DNA of 64,000 nt from Pseudomonas entomophila (GTDB taxonomy: Bacteria > Pseudomonadota > Gammaproteobacteria > Pseudomonadales > Pseudomonadaceae). The position numbers and the translations under genes are program-made. Below are positions 17,015 to 25,367 of this stretch, piece after piece (position 1 is the stretch's first letter; every line of letters begins with the position of its first letter). The notes below the pieces were generated by a model that saw nothing but the letters and a program-made list of their open reading frames with translations, was not told the DNA's origin and ran no database searches. The stretch is from positions 62,001 to 126,000 of the forward strand of contig NZ_JAAMQI010000013.1 in assembly GCF_013523165.1 (NCBI RefSeq), in the 5' to 3' direction.

Positions 17015-17599
17015 ATGCGTCGTCTGCTGCTTGCCCTGCCTGTTGCGTTGCTGCCCCTGACTGCCGTTGCGCACGACGCGCGTGACCACGAACATAGCAC
17101 GCTCGGCGCCCATGAACATGGGGTCGCCAGCCTGAACGTGGCACTCGATGGCAACACGCTGGAACTGGCGCTGGACAGCCCGGCGATGAACCTGGTCGGC
17201 TTCGAGCATGCCGCCACCTCCGAAGCGGACAAGGCCAAGGTAGCCCACGTGCGCCAGCAGCTGGCCGATCCCCAGACCCTGTTCGCCCTGAACGCCGCCG
17301 CCGGTTGCAGCGTTTCGCGCCAGACGCTGGAAAGCCCCCTGTTCGGCACGGCGGCTCATGAGCATGAGCATGAGCACAGTGAACCTGCCGGCGACGAACA
17401 GGAGCACGCCCATGAGCACAGCGACATCCAGGCTCACTACGCCTGGACCTGCACCACGCCGGGCGCCCTGACCCAGCTCGACCTGACGCCCTTGTTCCAG
17501 CATTTCCCGGGCACGCGCACGCTGCACGTTCAGCTCATCGGCCCCAACGGTCAGAAGGGCCAGGACGCCACCGCAACCCAGGCCACGGTCGCGTTCTGA
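17015..17599 (+). CDS. His-rich periplasmic zinc-binding protein, DUF2796/ZrgA family
   Basis: The 194-residue protein has a signal peptide ending at VAHD (residues 1-19), an N-terminal DHEHSTLGAHEHG metal-binding tract, a conserved ASLNVALDGNTLELALDSPAMNLVGFEHA region (about 39-68), and a second His-rich loop HEHEHEHSEPAGDEQEHAHEHSD (about 113-136). DUF2796 proteins include Vibrio ZrgA, part of a zinc uptake system. It is the first gene of a four-gene operon with an ABC ATPase one base downstream, a permease and a DUF3299 protein. The layout suggests a periplasmic zinc binder serving the ABC complex. A zinc role is inferred from the His tracts, the Zur-like site and known homologues. Confidence 0.88.
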   Translation: MRRLLLALPVALLPLTAVAHDARDHEHSTLGAHEHGVASLNVALDGNTLELALDSPAMNLVGFEHAATSEADKAKVAHVRQQLADPQTLFALNAAAGCSVSRQTLESPLFGTAAHEHEHEHSEPAGDEQEHAHEHSDIQAHYAWTCTTPGALTQLDLTPLFQHFPGTRTLHVQLIGPNGQKGQDATATQATVAF

Positions 17600-17600
17600 C

Positions 17601-18311
17601 ATGGGCACGCCGCTGATCCAGTTGCGCGACCTGTCCTTTGCCTGGCCAGGCCAGCCCCCTCTGCTGGACATCGCCGCATTCGACCTGCATGCAGGCGAAA
17701 CCGTGTTTCTCAAAGGCCCCAGTGGCAGTGGAAAGACCACGCTGCTGGGCCTGCTGGGCGGCGTCAACCGACCGGACCGCGGCAGCGTACGCTTGCTCGG
17801 CCAACCGCTGGAGGCCCTGGGCCAGGGCGCTCGGGACCGCTTCCGGGTCGATCACACCGGCTATATCTTCCAGCAGTTCAACCTGCTGCCGTTCCTGTCG
17901 GTGCGCGAAAACGTCGAGCTGCCCTGTCGCTTCTCGCGCAGCCGCGCCGAACGCGCTTCGCAGCGGCATGGCAGCGTGGAACGTGCCGCCCGCGCCTTGC
18001 TGACGCACCTGGGGCTGGGGGATGAGGCGCTGCAGACGCGGCGTGCCGACAACCTGTCGATCGGCCAGCAGCAGCGGGTCGCCGCCGCCCGCGCCTTGAT
18101 CGGCCAGCCGGAGCTGATCATCGCCGACGAGCCGACCTCGGCACTGGATGCCGACACGCGCGAAGCCTTCCTTCAACTGCTGTTCGCCGAGTGCCGGGCA
18201 GCCGGTGCCAGCCTGTTGTTCGTCAGCCACGACCAGAGCCTGGCCCCGCTGTTCGACCGTCATCTGTCCCTGGCCGAACTCAACCGCGCCAGTACGCACC
18301 AGGAGGCTTGA
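17601..18311 (+). CDS. ABC transporter ATP-binding protein, LolD/MacB type
   Basis: The 236-residue ATPase has Walker A GPSGSGKTT (about residues 34-42), Q-loop YIFQQFNLLPFLSV, signature LSIGQQQRVAAARAL, Walker B LIIADEPTSALD and the H-loop LLFVSHDQS. The sequence is of the MacB/LolD/FtsE class that works with FtsX-type permeases, which do not import by a classical route but power periplasmic or outer-membrane processes. It begins one base after the His-rich protein gene and its stop overlaps the permease start (TGATG), so one operon and coupled translation are clear. Confidence 0.93.
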   Translation: MGTPLIQLRDLSFAWPGQPPLLDIAAFDLHAGETVFLKGPSGSGKTTLLGLLGGVNRPDRGSVRLLGQPLEALGQGARDRFRVDHTGYIFQQFNLLPFLSVRENVELPCRFSRSRAERASQRHGSVERAARALLTHLGLGDEALQTRRADNLSIGQQQRVAAARALIGQPELIIADEPTSALDADTREAFLQLLFAECRAAGASLLFVSHDQSLAPLFDRHLSLAELNRASTHQEA

Positions 18312-19576
18312 TGTACCTGCTCCGCCTTGCCCTGGCCAGCCTGGCCAACCGGCGCTTCACCGCATTTCTGACCGCTTTCGCCATCGCCCTGTCGGTGTGC
18401 CTGCTGCTGGCGGTCGAGCGGGTGCGCACCGAAGCCCGTACCAGCTTCGCCAGCACCATCAGCGGCACCGACCTGATCGTCGGTGCGCGCTCGGGGTCGG
18501 TGAACCTGCTGCTGTACTCGGTCTTTCGCATCGGCAACGCCACCAACAACATTCGCTGGGACAGCTACACCCATTACGCCAACGACCCGCGGGTGAAATG
18601 GGCCATTCCGATCTCCCTGGGCGACTCGCACCGCGGCTATCGGGTAATGGGCACCACGGGCGCCTACTTCGACCACTACCGCTATGGGCGCCAGCAGCCC
18701 CTGCACCTCGCTCAGGGCCGCCCTTTCGCCAATGACCCGTTCGAGGTGGTGCTCGGCGCCGACGTGGCCGAAGCGCTGCACTACACGCTGGGCGACACCC
18801 TGGTGCTGGCCCATGGCGTGGCCGCGATCAGCCTGGTCAAGCATGACGACAAGCCGTTCACGGTGGTCGGCATCCTGCAGCGTACTGGCACGCCGGTCGA
18901 TCGTACCCTGCACATCAGCCTGGCCGGCATGGAGGCCATCCACGTCGATTGGCACAACGGTGTCCCTGCCCGCGGCGCCGGGCGGATCAGCGCCGACCAG
19001 GCCCGCGCGATGGACCTGCAGCCGGCGGCCATCACCGCCTTCATGCTGGGCCTCAACAGCAAGATCGCCACGTTCAGCCTGCAACGCGAGATCAACGAGT
19101 TCCGGGGCGAGCCGTTGCTGGCGATCCTGCCCGGCGTCGCCCTGCAGGAGCTGTGGAGCCTGATGAGCACGGCCGAGCAGGCGCTGTTCGTGGTCTCGCT
19201 GTTCGTGGTCCTGACCGGGCTGATCGGCATGCTCACGGCGATCCTCACCAGCCTCAACGAGCGACGCCGGGAAATGGCCATCCTGCGTTCGGTCGGCGCT
19301 CGCCCCTGGCACATCGCCGGGCTGCTGGTGCTCGAAGCGCTGGCCCTGGCCCTGGTCGGTATCCTGGCCGGGCTGGCCCTGCTCTACCTTGGCATCGCGC
19401 TGGCGCAAGGGTATGTCCAGGCCCACTACGGACTGTTCCTGCCCCTGGCCTGGCCCAGCACCCATGAATGGGCCTTGCTGGGTATCATCCTGGGCGCGGC
19501 CCTGCTGATGGGCAGCGTGCCGGCCTGGCGTGCCTACCGGCAATCGTTGGCCGATGGCCTGTCCATCCACCTGTGA
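18311..19576 (+). CDS. FtsX/MacB-family ABC permease
   Basis: The 421-residue protein has an N-terminal membrane helix (about residues 15-38), a large periplasmic domain of MacB-PCD type (GTDLIVGARSGSVNLLLYSVFRIGNATNNI onward) and three C-terminal helices from about residue 290 (ALFVVSLFVVLTGLIGMLTAILTSL; LLVLEALALALVGILAGLALLYLG; LGIILGAALLMGSVPAWRAYR). The LNERRREMAILRSVGARP coupling motif between helices two and three is typical of FtsX permeases. With the ATPase it should form a mechanotransmission complex; the DUF2796 and DUF3299 neighbours suggest it acts on zinc-related periplasmic proteins. Confidence 0.92.
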   Translation: MYLLRLALASLANRRFTAFLTAFAIALSVCLLLAVERVRTEARTSFASTISGTDLIVGARSGSVNLLLYSVFRIGNATNNIRWDSYTHYANDPRVKWAIPISLGDSHRGYRVMGTTGAYFDHYRYGRQQPLHLAQGRPFANDPFEVVLGADVAEALHYTLGDTLVLAHGVAAISLVKHDDKPFTVVGILQRTGTPVDRTLHISLAGMEAIHVDWHNGVPARGAGRISADQARAMDLQPAAITAFMLGLNSKIATFSLQREINEFRGEPLLAILPGVALQELWSLMSTAEQALFVVSLFVVLTGLIGMLTAILTSLNERRREMAILRSVGARPWHIAGLLVLEALALALVGILAGLALLYLGIALAQGYVQAHYGLFLPLAWPSTHEWALLGIILGAALLMGSVPAWRAYRQSLADGLSIHL

Positions 19577-19584
19577 GGGTCGTC

Positions 19585-20100
19585 ATGCGTCGTGTGCTGT
19601 CGATGGTACTGGTCTTGGCCATGGCGCCGCTCTGGGCGGCCGAACCCCGTGAGCTGGACTGGCCGCAACTGATCCCCGAAGGTGCCCCGGTCATCGTGCC
19701 GCAGATGGCGCCGCTGCACGATCTGTCGCAACTGGGCAGTGCACTGGGCGGCGAAGGGGCACCGGCCGCCCAGCAACCGGCGCCCGATGCGCCGGTGGTG
19801 AACGCCCTGGACGGTCAGACGGTAAAGCTGCCGGGCTACATCGTGCCGCTGGAGGTGAGCGAGGAAGGCCGGACCACGGGCTTTCTGCTGGTGCCGTACT
19901 ACGGCGCCTGCATCCATGTGCCACCGCCACCGGCCAACCAGATCGTGCACGTGGTCAGTGAAATGGGCGTGCGTCTCGAAGACCTCTACCAGCCCTACTG
20001 GATCGAAGGCCGTCTGCAGGTGAAGTCGGTCGCCAGCGAGCTGGCGCAGGCGGGCTACCAGATGGAGGCGGACAAGATCTACGCGTACGAGCTGAAATAG
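19585..20100 (+). CDS. DUF3299 periplasmic protein of the zinc-linked operon
   Basis: The 171-residue protein has a signal peptide (MRRVLSMVLVLAMAPLWA, residues 1-18) and a conserved C-terminal domain with VKLPGYIVPLEV, FLLVPYYGACIHVPPPPANQIVHV (about residues 98-121; the CIH may bind metal) and YWIEGRLQVKSVASELAQAGYQM. The function of the family is unknown. It begins eight bases after the permease stop and ends the operon. In P. aeruginosa the homologue PA4066 is in the same order next to oprG. Confidence 0.88.
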   Translation: MRRVLSMVLVLAMAPLWAAEPRELDWPQLIPEGAPVIVPQMAPLHDLSQLGSALGGEGAPAAQQPAPDAPVVNALDGQTVKLPGYIVPLEVSEEGRTTGFLLVPYYGACIHVPPPPANQIVHVVSEMGVRLEDLYQPYWIEGRLQVKSVASELAQAGYQMEADKIYAYELK

Positions 20101-20130
20101 CGTCTACGCCGCGGTTTACAGCCCGGTTCC

Positions 20131-20144
20131 TTGAGCTGGATCAA
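20131..20144 (+). promoter_or_regulatory. ANR/Dnr (FNR-type) box of oprG
   Basis: TTGAGCTGGATCAA matches the FNR-family palindrome TTGAT-N4-ATCAA with one mismatch. A candidate -10 element TACCAT lies at 20167-20172; a start about seven bases after it (near 20179) puts the box centre at -41.5, the standard class II activation distance. OprG of P. aeruginosa is known to be ANR-dependent, in line with this. Confidence 0.78.
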
Positions 20145-20210
20145 ACGTTTGGCGCAGTCGCCTCCTTACCATGGGGCCCCTCGATTATTCACGTCCTTTC
20201 TGGAGCCCCC

Positions 20211-20894
20211 ATGAACAAGTCCCTGCTCGGCGCCTCGCTCGTAGCCCTGGCCCTCGCAGCGCCCGTGGCGCATGCCTATCAACCGGGTGACGTCATCCTG
20301 CGCGCCGGCGCCATCGTCACCGCCCCGAACGAAGACAGCGGCGAACTCAAGCTCGATGGCGCCAAGGTCTCCGGCACCAAGGCGACCCTGGACAGCGACA
20401 CGCAACTGGGCCTGACCCTCGGCTACATGCTGACCGAGCACGTCGGCGTCGAACTGCTGGCCGCCACACCGTTCCAGCACACGGTCGGGGTCAAGGGGCT
20501 GGGCGCCGGCCTGGATGGCAAGCTGGCAGATATCAAGCAGCTGCCGCCGACCCTGTCGCTGCAGTACTACCCGCTCGATGCGTCGTCGCGCTTCCAGCCG
20601 TATGCAGGCATCGGCATCAACTACACGATGTTCTTCGACGAAGACCTCAGCAGCACGCGCAAGGCCCAGGGCTTTCGCAACCTGAAAATGCAGGATTCGG
20701 TCGGCCTGGCCGGGCAGCTGGGCATGGACTACATGCTGACCGATCACCTGCTGGTGAACGCTGCCGTCTGGTACGTGGACATCAACACCAAGGCCTCGAT
20801 CGATGGCCCCAGCGCCTTGGGCGTGGGCAAGACCAAGGTCAACGTCGAAGTGGACCCATGGGTCTACATGGTCGGTATCGGCTACAAGTTCTGA
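20211..20894 (+). CDS. oprG: Outer-membrane protein OprG/OmpW family
   Basis: OmpW/OprG proteins are eight-stranded outer-membrane barrels proposed to let small hydrophobic or amphipathic molecules diffuse in. The 227-residue protein has a signal peptide (residues 1-23, LAAPVAHA-Y), VILRAGAIVTAPNEDSGE at the mature N-terminus, the family core LGYMLTEHVGVELLAATPFQH, LPPTLSLQYYPL, QPYAGIGINYTMFFDE and ends in aromatic GYKF, the barrel-assembly signal. The ANR box upstream suggests induction at low oxygen. Adjacency to the zinc-linked operon repeats the P. aeruginosa PA4063-PA4067 order. Confidence 0.95.
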   Translation: MNKSLLGASLVALALAAPVAHAYQPGDVILRAGAIVTAPNEDSGELKLDGAKVSGTKATLDSDTQLGLTLGYMLTEHVGVELLAATPFQHTVGVKGLGAGLDGKLADIKQLPPTLSLQYYPLDASSRFQPYAGIGINYTMFFDEDLSSTRKAQGFRNLKMQDSVGLAGQLGMDYMLTDHLLVNAAVWYVDINTKASIDGPSALGVGKTKVNVEVDPWVYMVGIGYKF

Positions 20895-20902
20895 ACCCAT
20901 GA

Positions 20903-20935
20903 CGCGGCGTGCCAAGCACGCCGCGCCTGTTTCTG
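20903..20935 (+). terminator. Intrinsic terminator after oprG
   Basis: GCGGCGTG pairs with CACGCCGC around a 5-base loop, followed by a pyrimidine-rich tail GCCTGTTTCTGG. It separates oprG from the convergent epimerase gene. Confidence 0.7.
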
Positions 20936-20943
20936 GCCGGCGA

Positions 20944-21873
20944 TCAACGCCCCAGCAGCAGCGCCAGGCCTTCCACCAGCGGGGTGGGCTCGTCGAGGCG
21001 CAACCGCGTCAGCAGGCGCTGGTTGTCCGCCCGCGAATGGCGGATGTCACCCGACCGCGCAGGGCCGTTGCTGATCGCAGGCAACCCGCCCAGCACCTCC
21101 CCCAGTGCCGCCAACAGCTGGTTCAACGAGGTGGCCTTGTTCAGCCCGACGTTGATGGCGCCCTCTTCCACCGTCGGCAACGTCAGCCCTTGCACCAGCA
21201 GCTTGACCAGGTCACCTACGTAGAAAAAGTCGCGCGTCTGTTCGCCATCGCCGAACACGGTGATCGGCATGGCCTTGCTGGCCCGCTCGGCGAAGATGCT
21301 GATCACGCCGGAGTATGGCGAGGACGGATCCTGGCGTGGCCCGAAGATGTTGAAGAAGCGGAACACGACCGGCTCCAGCCCATGTTGCCGACGGTAGAAA
21401 TCCAGGTACTGCTCGCTGGCCAGCTTGTCCACCGCATAGGGGGTCAGCGGGGCCTTCGGCGTGTCCTCGACGATGGACTGACCTTCGCCGTTGTTGCCAT
21501 AGACCGCGGCGCTGGACGCGAACACCACGCGCCGGACGCCCTCGATGCGCATCGCCTCGCAGACGTTGAGGGTGCCGATGAAGTTGCTCTGGTGAGTGCG
21601 TACCGGGTCGTCGACCGAGGCCTGCACGGACGCCACCGCGGCCAGGTGCACCACCGCCTGGCAGCCCTGCATGGCACGCGCGACCAGCGCCGCGTCGGCC
21701 ACGTCGCCCTCGATCAGTTCGAGCCGGGGATGGTGCAGCTGCAGGTTGTCGCGCTTGCCGGTGGACAGGTCGTCGAGGATGCGGACCGCATGGCCCTGCC
21801 TCAACAACGCGTCGCTCAAGTGCGAACCAATGAAACCGGCACCGCCGGTGATCAGAATGGGCGCGTCAGCCAT
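20944..21873 (-). CDS. NAD-dependent nucleotide-sugar epimerase/dehydratase (GalE-like)
   Basis: The 309-residue extended SDR starts MADAPILITGGAGFIGSHLSDALL with the Rossmann GxxGxxG (residues 10-16). It has LAAVASVQASVDDP, the catalytic serine in FASSAAVYG and the Tyr-Lys pair in TPYAVDKLA (about residues 145-149), then RFFNIFGPRQDP and FGDGEQTRDFFYVGDL. The catalytic residues are complete, so it is a working UDP-sugar epimerase or dehydratase. It overlaps the upstream RmlD-like gene by eight bases. The homologue of PA4068 is in the same place beside oprG. No glycosyltransferase is nearby, and the sugar is unknown. Confidence 0.9.
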   Translation of the reverse strand: MADAPILITGGAGFIGSHLSDALLRQGHAVRILDDLSTGKRDNLQLHHPRLELIEGDVADAALVARAMQGCQAVVHLAAVASVQASVDDPVRTHQSNFIGTLNVCEAMRIEGVRRVVFASSAAVYGNNGEGQSIVEDTPKAPLTPYAVDKLASEQYLDFYRRQHGLEPVVFRFFNIFGPRQDPSSPYSGVISIFAERASKAMPITVFGDGEQTRDFFYVGDLVKLLVQGLTLPTVEEGAINVGLNKATSLNQLLAALGEVLGGLPAISNGPARSGDIRHSRADNQRLLTRLRLDEPTPLVEGLALLLGR

Positions 21874-22750
21874 GTCGATAGAACCGATCCAGGAGAGAGG
21901 GCAAGCCGGCGCGCCAGGCGCGCGGCTTGATGCCGAAGGTGTGCAGGATTTTCTTGCAGGCCAGCACGGCGTGCTGGGGTTCTTCGCTGGCATCGGCACG
22001 CGCGGCATGCGCCTGGGCGGTGGGCGCCTGGATGGCCAGTTTCTGCCACTGCGCGGCTTCACCCAGGATCGCCTGGCCGAGCGCCAGCGGCGTGGTCGCT
22101 TCGTTGCCTGCGTAGTGGTAGGTCCCCCAGAGCGGCGCGGCGCAGTCGAGCTGCTTGAGCACCGAGAGGATCACCCGCGCGGCATCGTCCACCGGCGTCG
22201 GATTGCCGCGCCGGTCGTCGGCCAGGAACAGCTCGTGGGGCTGCTCGGCACGCGTCAGGAAACGCCCGAGCACGCCCTCGCGACTGTCGTCGAGCAACCA
22301 GCCGAAGCGCAGCAGCACATGCTGTGGGCAGGCGGCGCGCACGCTCTGCTCGATGCGCCAGAGCGCCTGGCCACGCAGGCTCAGCGGCACCGGCTCATCC
22401 TTCTCGCTGTACGCCGTGGCGCGCGAGCCGTCGAAGACCCGGTAGCTCGAAGGCTGGACCAAGGTGATCTGGTGGTGCTGGCACAGCTCGGCCAGGCGCT
22501 CGACACCCCGTTCCTGCAGGGCCAGGCGCGGCTCGCTGACCGACGCGGCCTGGAACCAGTCGAAGTAGTAGGCCAGGTTGACCAGCGCATCGGGGCGGTG
22601 GTCATCGAGCAGCTGCGTCAGGCTCGCGGCGTCCCAGCCCTGTTCGGGCGGTCGTGGCGCCAGAAACTGGATGTCTTCCTCGGCGCCGAGGCGAATCAGC
22701 GATTGCCCCAGGGCACTTCCACCCCCCAACAGCATCAGGCGCATTCGCAT
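21866..22750 (-). CDS. RmlD-like SDR, probably non-catalytic
   Basis: The 294-residue protein has the RmlD (dTDP-4-dehydrorhamnose reductase) fold: LLGGGSALGQ near the N-terminus, LVNLAYYFDWFQAASVSEP, SSYRVFDGSRATAYSEKDEPVPL (101-123) and RFGWLLDDS. Where RmlD has the catalytic YxxxK (PLNVYGRSK), this protein has PLSLRGQAL, so both Tyr and Lys are missing (R126, L130). It may bind NAD(P) or a sugar nucleotide without reducing it, like the RmlD-related MAT2B. It overlaps the active epimerase gene by eight bases, which suggests a joint complex. The start is uncertain: ATG at 22750 or 22744, with no clear ribosome site. Confidence 0.78.
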   Translation of the reverse strand: MRMRLMLLGGGSALGQSLIRLGAEEDIQFLAPRPPEQGWDAASLTQLLDDHRPDALVNLAYYFDWFQAASVSEPRLALQERGVERLAELCQHHQITLVQPSSYRVFDGSRATAYSEKDEPVPLSLRGQALWRIEQSVRAACPQHVLLRFGWLLDDSREGVLGRFLTRAEQPHELFLADDRRGNPTPVDDAARVILSVLKQLDCAAPLWGTYHYAGNEATTPLALGQAILGEAAQWQKLAIQAPTAQAHAARADASEEPQHAVLACKKILHTFGIKPRAWRAGLPSLLDRFYRHG

Positions 22751-22859
22751 AGAGTCAGCAGATCCGGACAGGTGGTTGGAGAAGGCAGCCATTTTGCGGG
22801 TTCTTTTCGGCAGAGCGCAACCCTGGCGGCCTGCACCGTCGCGCACTGCCTGCGGCACG

Positions 22860-23678
22860 TCACTCCACTTCGAACAGCCCGTTGCTCGAAGGCCTGGCGC
22901 TCAGGCGCTCGCGCACATCGTCGTCGATACGCGGATCATCGGGGCGGTACAGCTTGACCTGGCGGTAGGTACTGATGCGGTTGATCTCGGTCCCCAGGTA
23001 CTCCCAGACCACCCGGGTACAGGCCGGGTTGCGTCGGTCGCCACTGGAGACCCCGGCCTTCAGGCCATTGAGCCGGGTGATACGGCTCTTGAAGCTGGGG
23101 ATCAGGATGGTCTGGCTCATCTCGTTCAAGGTCAGCGACTCGTAGTCGACGAGGTACAGCCGATCCTGCAACTGGAAGGCGGCGCCCAGGTAGCGGCAGC
23201 GGACCCAGTCCTCGGCCTGCACGTCGGTGCTGCTGGTGCGCTCCTGACGCTCCTGGCGTTCGAACACGAACGTCCCCCGCTCTTCGCGCAGGTGCACCAG
23301 CGACAGCAGGATCATGCCGGGGACCGAGAGGCAGTTGGAATACTCGAAGTAGTAGCCGCAGTAGCGCGACAGGTTGCCTGCATGCGCGAGCAGAGGCTTG
23401 AACAGCTCGCTGATCGGATCGCCGTCCGGAGCGGTGACCGGCGTTGCCTGGCGCGCACCGAACAACTGGGCGAACTGCTCGCCAGGCAGCCTCAACTCGT
23501 AGTCCTCGACACCGAAGAAATCGCCGATGCGCTTGAGGTTGTACGGTGTGGGCTGGCTTTGCCCGCTCAGGTACTTGTTGAACTGGGCACGGTTGATCGA
23601 CAGCTGTCGGCAGACCTCGGAAATGGAGCGGTAATGGCTGCAGGCAAGCTTGAGATTGGCGGCGAAATGTTCGCTCAT
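22860..23678 (-). CDS. XRE-family transcriptional regulator
   Basis: The 272-residue protein has an N-terminal helix-turn-helix of Cro/C1 type (ISEVCRQLSINRAQFNKYLSGQSQPTPYNLKRIGDFFGV, residues about 19-57). The rest (about 100-272) is a beta-rich ligand or oligomer domain that I do not recognise (YYFEYSNCLSVPGMILLSLVHL; AAFQLQDRLYLVDYESLTLNEMSQTILIPS). It is divergent from the AGCS symporter 174 bases away and about 110 bases upstream of the RmlD-like gene in the same direction, so it may control either. Confidence 0.85.
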   Translation of the reverse strand: MSEHFAANLKLACSHYRSISEVCRQLSINRAQFNKYLSGQSQPTPYNLKRIGDFFGVEDYELRLPGEQFAQLFGARQATPVTAPDGDPISELFKPLLAHAGNLSRYCGYYFEYSNCLSVPGMILLSLVHLREERGTFVFERQERQERTSSTDVQAEDWVRCRYLGAAFQLQDRLYLVDYESLTLNEMSQTILIPSFKSRITRLNGLKAGVSSGDRRNPACTRVVWEYLGTEINRISTYRQVKLYRPDDPRIDDDVRERLSARPSSNGLFEVE

Positions 23679-23852
23679 CGTGGGCGTCCGGGTGATGCTA
23701 TGGGCGCCATCATAGCATCAAGTCGCATCAATTCAGAGCAAGCCGCGAAATTGTAACTGCACTTGTCATGCACAACCATGCGCCCCATGGCATCGGCGCG
23801 CCCGTGTCGTGCCGATTTTCCATGCCAAGAAAATAAGAATCGAGGTTCTTCC

Positions 23853-25295
23853 ATGCTTGATGCGCTCAACGATTTCCTCTCGGGGAAACTCCTCATCGTG
23901 CTGATCGTCGGACTCGGCAGCTACTTCACGATCCGCTCGCGGTTCGTGCAGTTCCGCCACTTTGGACACATGTTCGGCGTCTTCAAGGAATCGCTGCGCG
24001 GCCAGGCAGGCCAACTGAGTTCTTTCCAGGCCCTGATGCTCAGCCTGGCCGGTCGCGTCGGTGCCGGTAACATCGCAGGCGTCGGCATTGCCGTGACCCT
24101 GGGCGGCCCTGGCGCCGTGTTCTGGATGTGGGTCACTGCCCTGGTGGGCATGGCCAGCAGCTTCTTCGAATGCACCCTGGCCCAGGTCTACAAGCGCGCC
24201 GACGGCGACGGCCTGTACCGCGGCGGCCCGGCTTACTACATCCTGCACGGCCTGAAATTCAAAGGCATGGCGATCGTCTTCTCGCTCCTGCTGCTGGTCA
24301 CCTACGGCTTCGCCTTCATCGGCCTGCAGTCCTACACCGTGACCCACTCGCTGCAGAACGCCTTCGCCTTCGAGCCGACCCACACCGGCATCGTGCTGGC
24401 CGTGCTGCTGGCGCTCACCTTCATCGGTGGCATCAAACGCATCGCTTCGGTCTCGGACCTGCTGGTACCGGTCAAGACCATGGCCTACATCGGCGTGACG
24501 CTGTACGTGATCGGCACACAGATCGAACACGTGCCGGCCATGCTGGAAACCATCTTCAAGAGTGCCTTCGGTCTGGACCCTGCCTTTGGCGGTCTGTTGG
24601 GCAGCGCCATCGTCATGGGTGTGAAGCGTGGCGTGTTCGCCAACGAAGCCGGCCTGGGCAGCGCTCCGAACGTGGCAGCCGTGGCGGCCGTCAAGCACCC
24701 TGGCGCGCAAGGCGTGGTGCAGGCGTTCAGCGTGTTCCTCGACACCTTCGTGATCTGCACCTGCACCGCGCTGCTGATCCTGCTGTCGGGCTTCTACACC
24801 CCTGGCTTCGAAGGTGACGGCATCGTCCTGACGCAGAACTCCCTGGCTGCCGTGGTCGGTGACTGGGGCCGCATCTTCGTCAGCGTGGCGCTGTCGCTGT
24901 TCGTCTTCACCTGCATCCTCTACAACTACTACCTGGGCGAGAACAGCCTGCAGTTCCTGACCCGCAACCGCGCCGTGCTGATGGGCTTCCGTGCCCTGGT
25001 ACTGGTGCTGGTGATCTGGGGCTCGACGCAGGACCTGTCGACCGTGTTCGCCTTCGCCGACATCACCATGACGTGCCTGGCCTTCGTCAACCTGATCGCC
25101 CTGACCCTGCTGTTCAAGGTCGGCCTGCGGGTGATGCGCGACTACGATGCCCAGCGTCGTGCCGGTATCAAGCAACCGGTGTTCGACTCGGCGAATTTCC
25201 AGGACCTGGACCTGGACCGTGCCGCCTGGCCAGCCAACCCGACCGTCGACGCCCCTGCCGCCACGGCGTCAGCGCCGGCACACGCCCGCCACTGA
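23853..25295 (+). CDS. Alanine/glycine:cation symporter (AGCS family)
   Basis: A 480-residue inner-membrane transporter with about eleven hydrophobic spans. Family hallmarks are VQFRHFGHMFGVF near the start, QALMLSLAGRVGAGNIAGVGIAVTLGGPGAVFWMWVTA (about 50-90), GGPAYYI, VFANEAGLGSAPNVAA (GLGSAP motif) and FTCILYNYYLGENSLQFL. AGCS proteins co-transport alanine or glycine with sodium or protons. The start was placed at ATG 23853, which gives MLDALNDFLSGKLL; a GAGGTT ribosome site precedes it. The neighbours, an XRE regulator and asparaginase, suggest amino-acid scavenging. Confidence 0.93.
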   Translation: MLDALNDFLSGKLLIVLIVGLGSYFTIRSRFVQFRHFGHMFGVFKESLRGQAGQLSSFQALMLSLAGRVGAGNIAGVGIAVTLGGPGAVFWMWVTALVGMASSFFECTLAQVYKRADGDGLYRGGPAYYILHGLKFKGMAIVFSLLLLVTYGFAFIGLQSYTVTHSLQNAFAFEPTHTGIVLAVLLALTFIGGIKRIASVSDLLVPVKTMAYIGVTLYVIGTQIEHVPAMLETIFKSAFGLDPAFGGLLGSAIVMGVKRGVFANEAGLGSAPNVAAVAAVKHPGAQGVVQAFSVFLDTFVICTCTALLILLSGFYTPGFEGDGIVLTQNSLAAVVGDWGRIFVSVALSLFVFTCILYNYYLGENSLQFLTRNRAVLMGFRALVLVLVIWGSTQDLSTVFAFADITMTCLAFVNLIALTLLFKVGLRVMRDYDAQRRAGIKQPVFDSANFQDLDLDRAAWPANPTVDAPAATASAPAHARH

Positions 25296-25310
25296 TTCAC
25301 CCTCTGCGCC

Positions 25311-25341
25311 AGCCGCCCCGTCCGCGGGCGGCTGCCTTTCT
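25311..25341 (+). terminator. Probable terminator after the AGCS symporter gene
   Basis: AGCCGCCC pairs with GGGCGGCT around a 7-base loop, followed by GCCTTTCTCTGCCTTTC. It is 16 bases past the stop and ends about 27 bases before ansA, so some read-through into ansA is possible. Confidence 0.6.
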
Positions 25342-25367
25342 CTGCCTTTCTCGCTACGGAATGCGCC

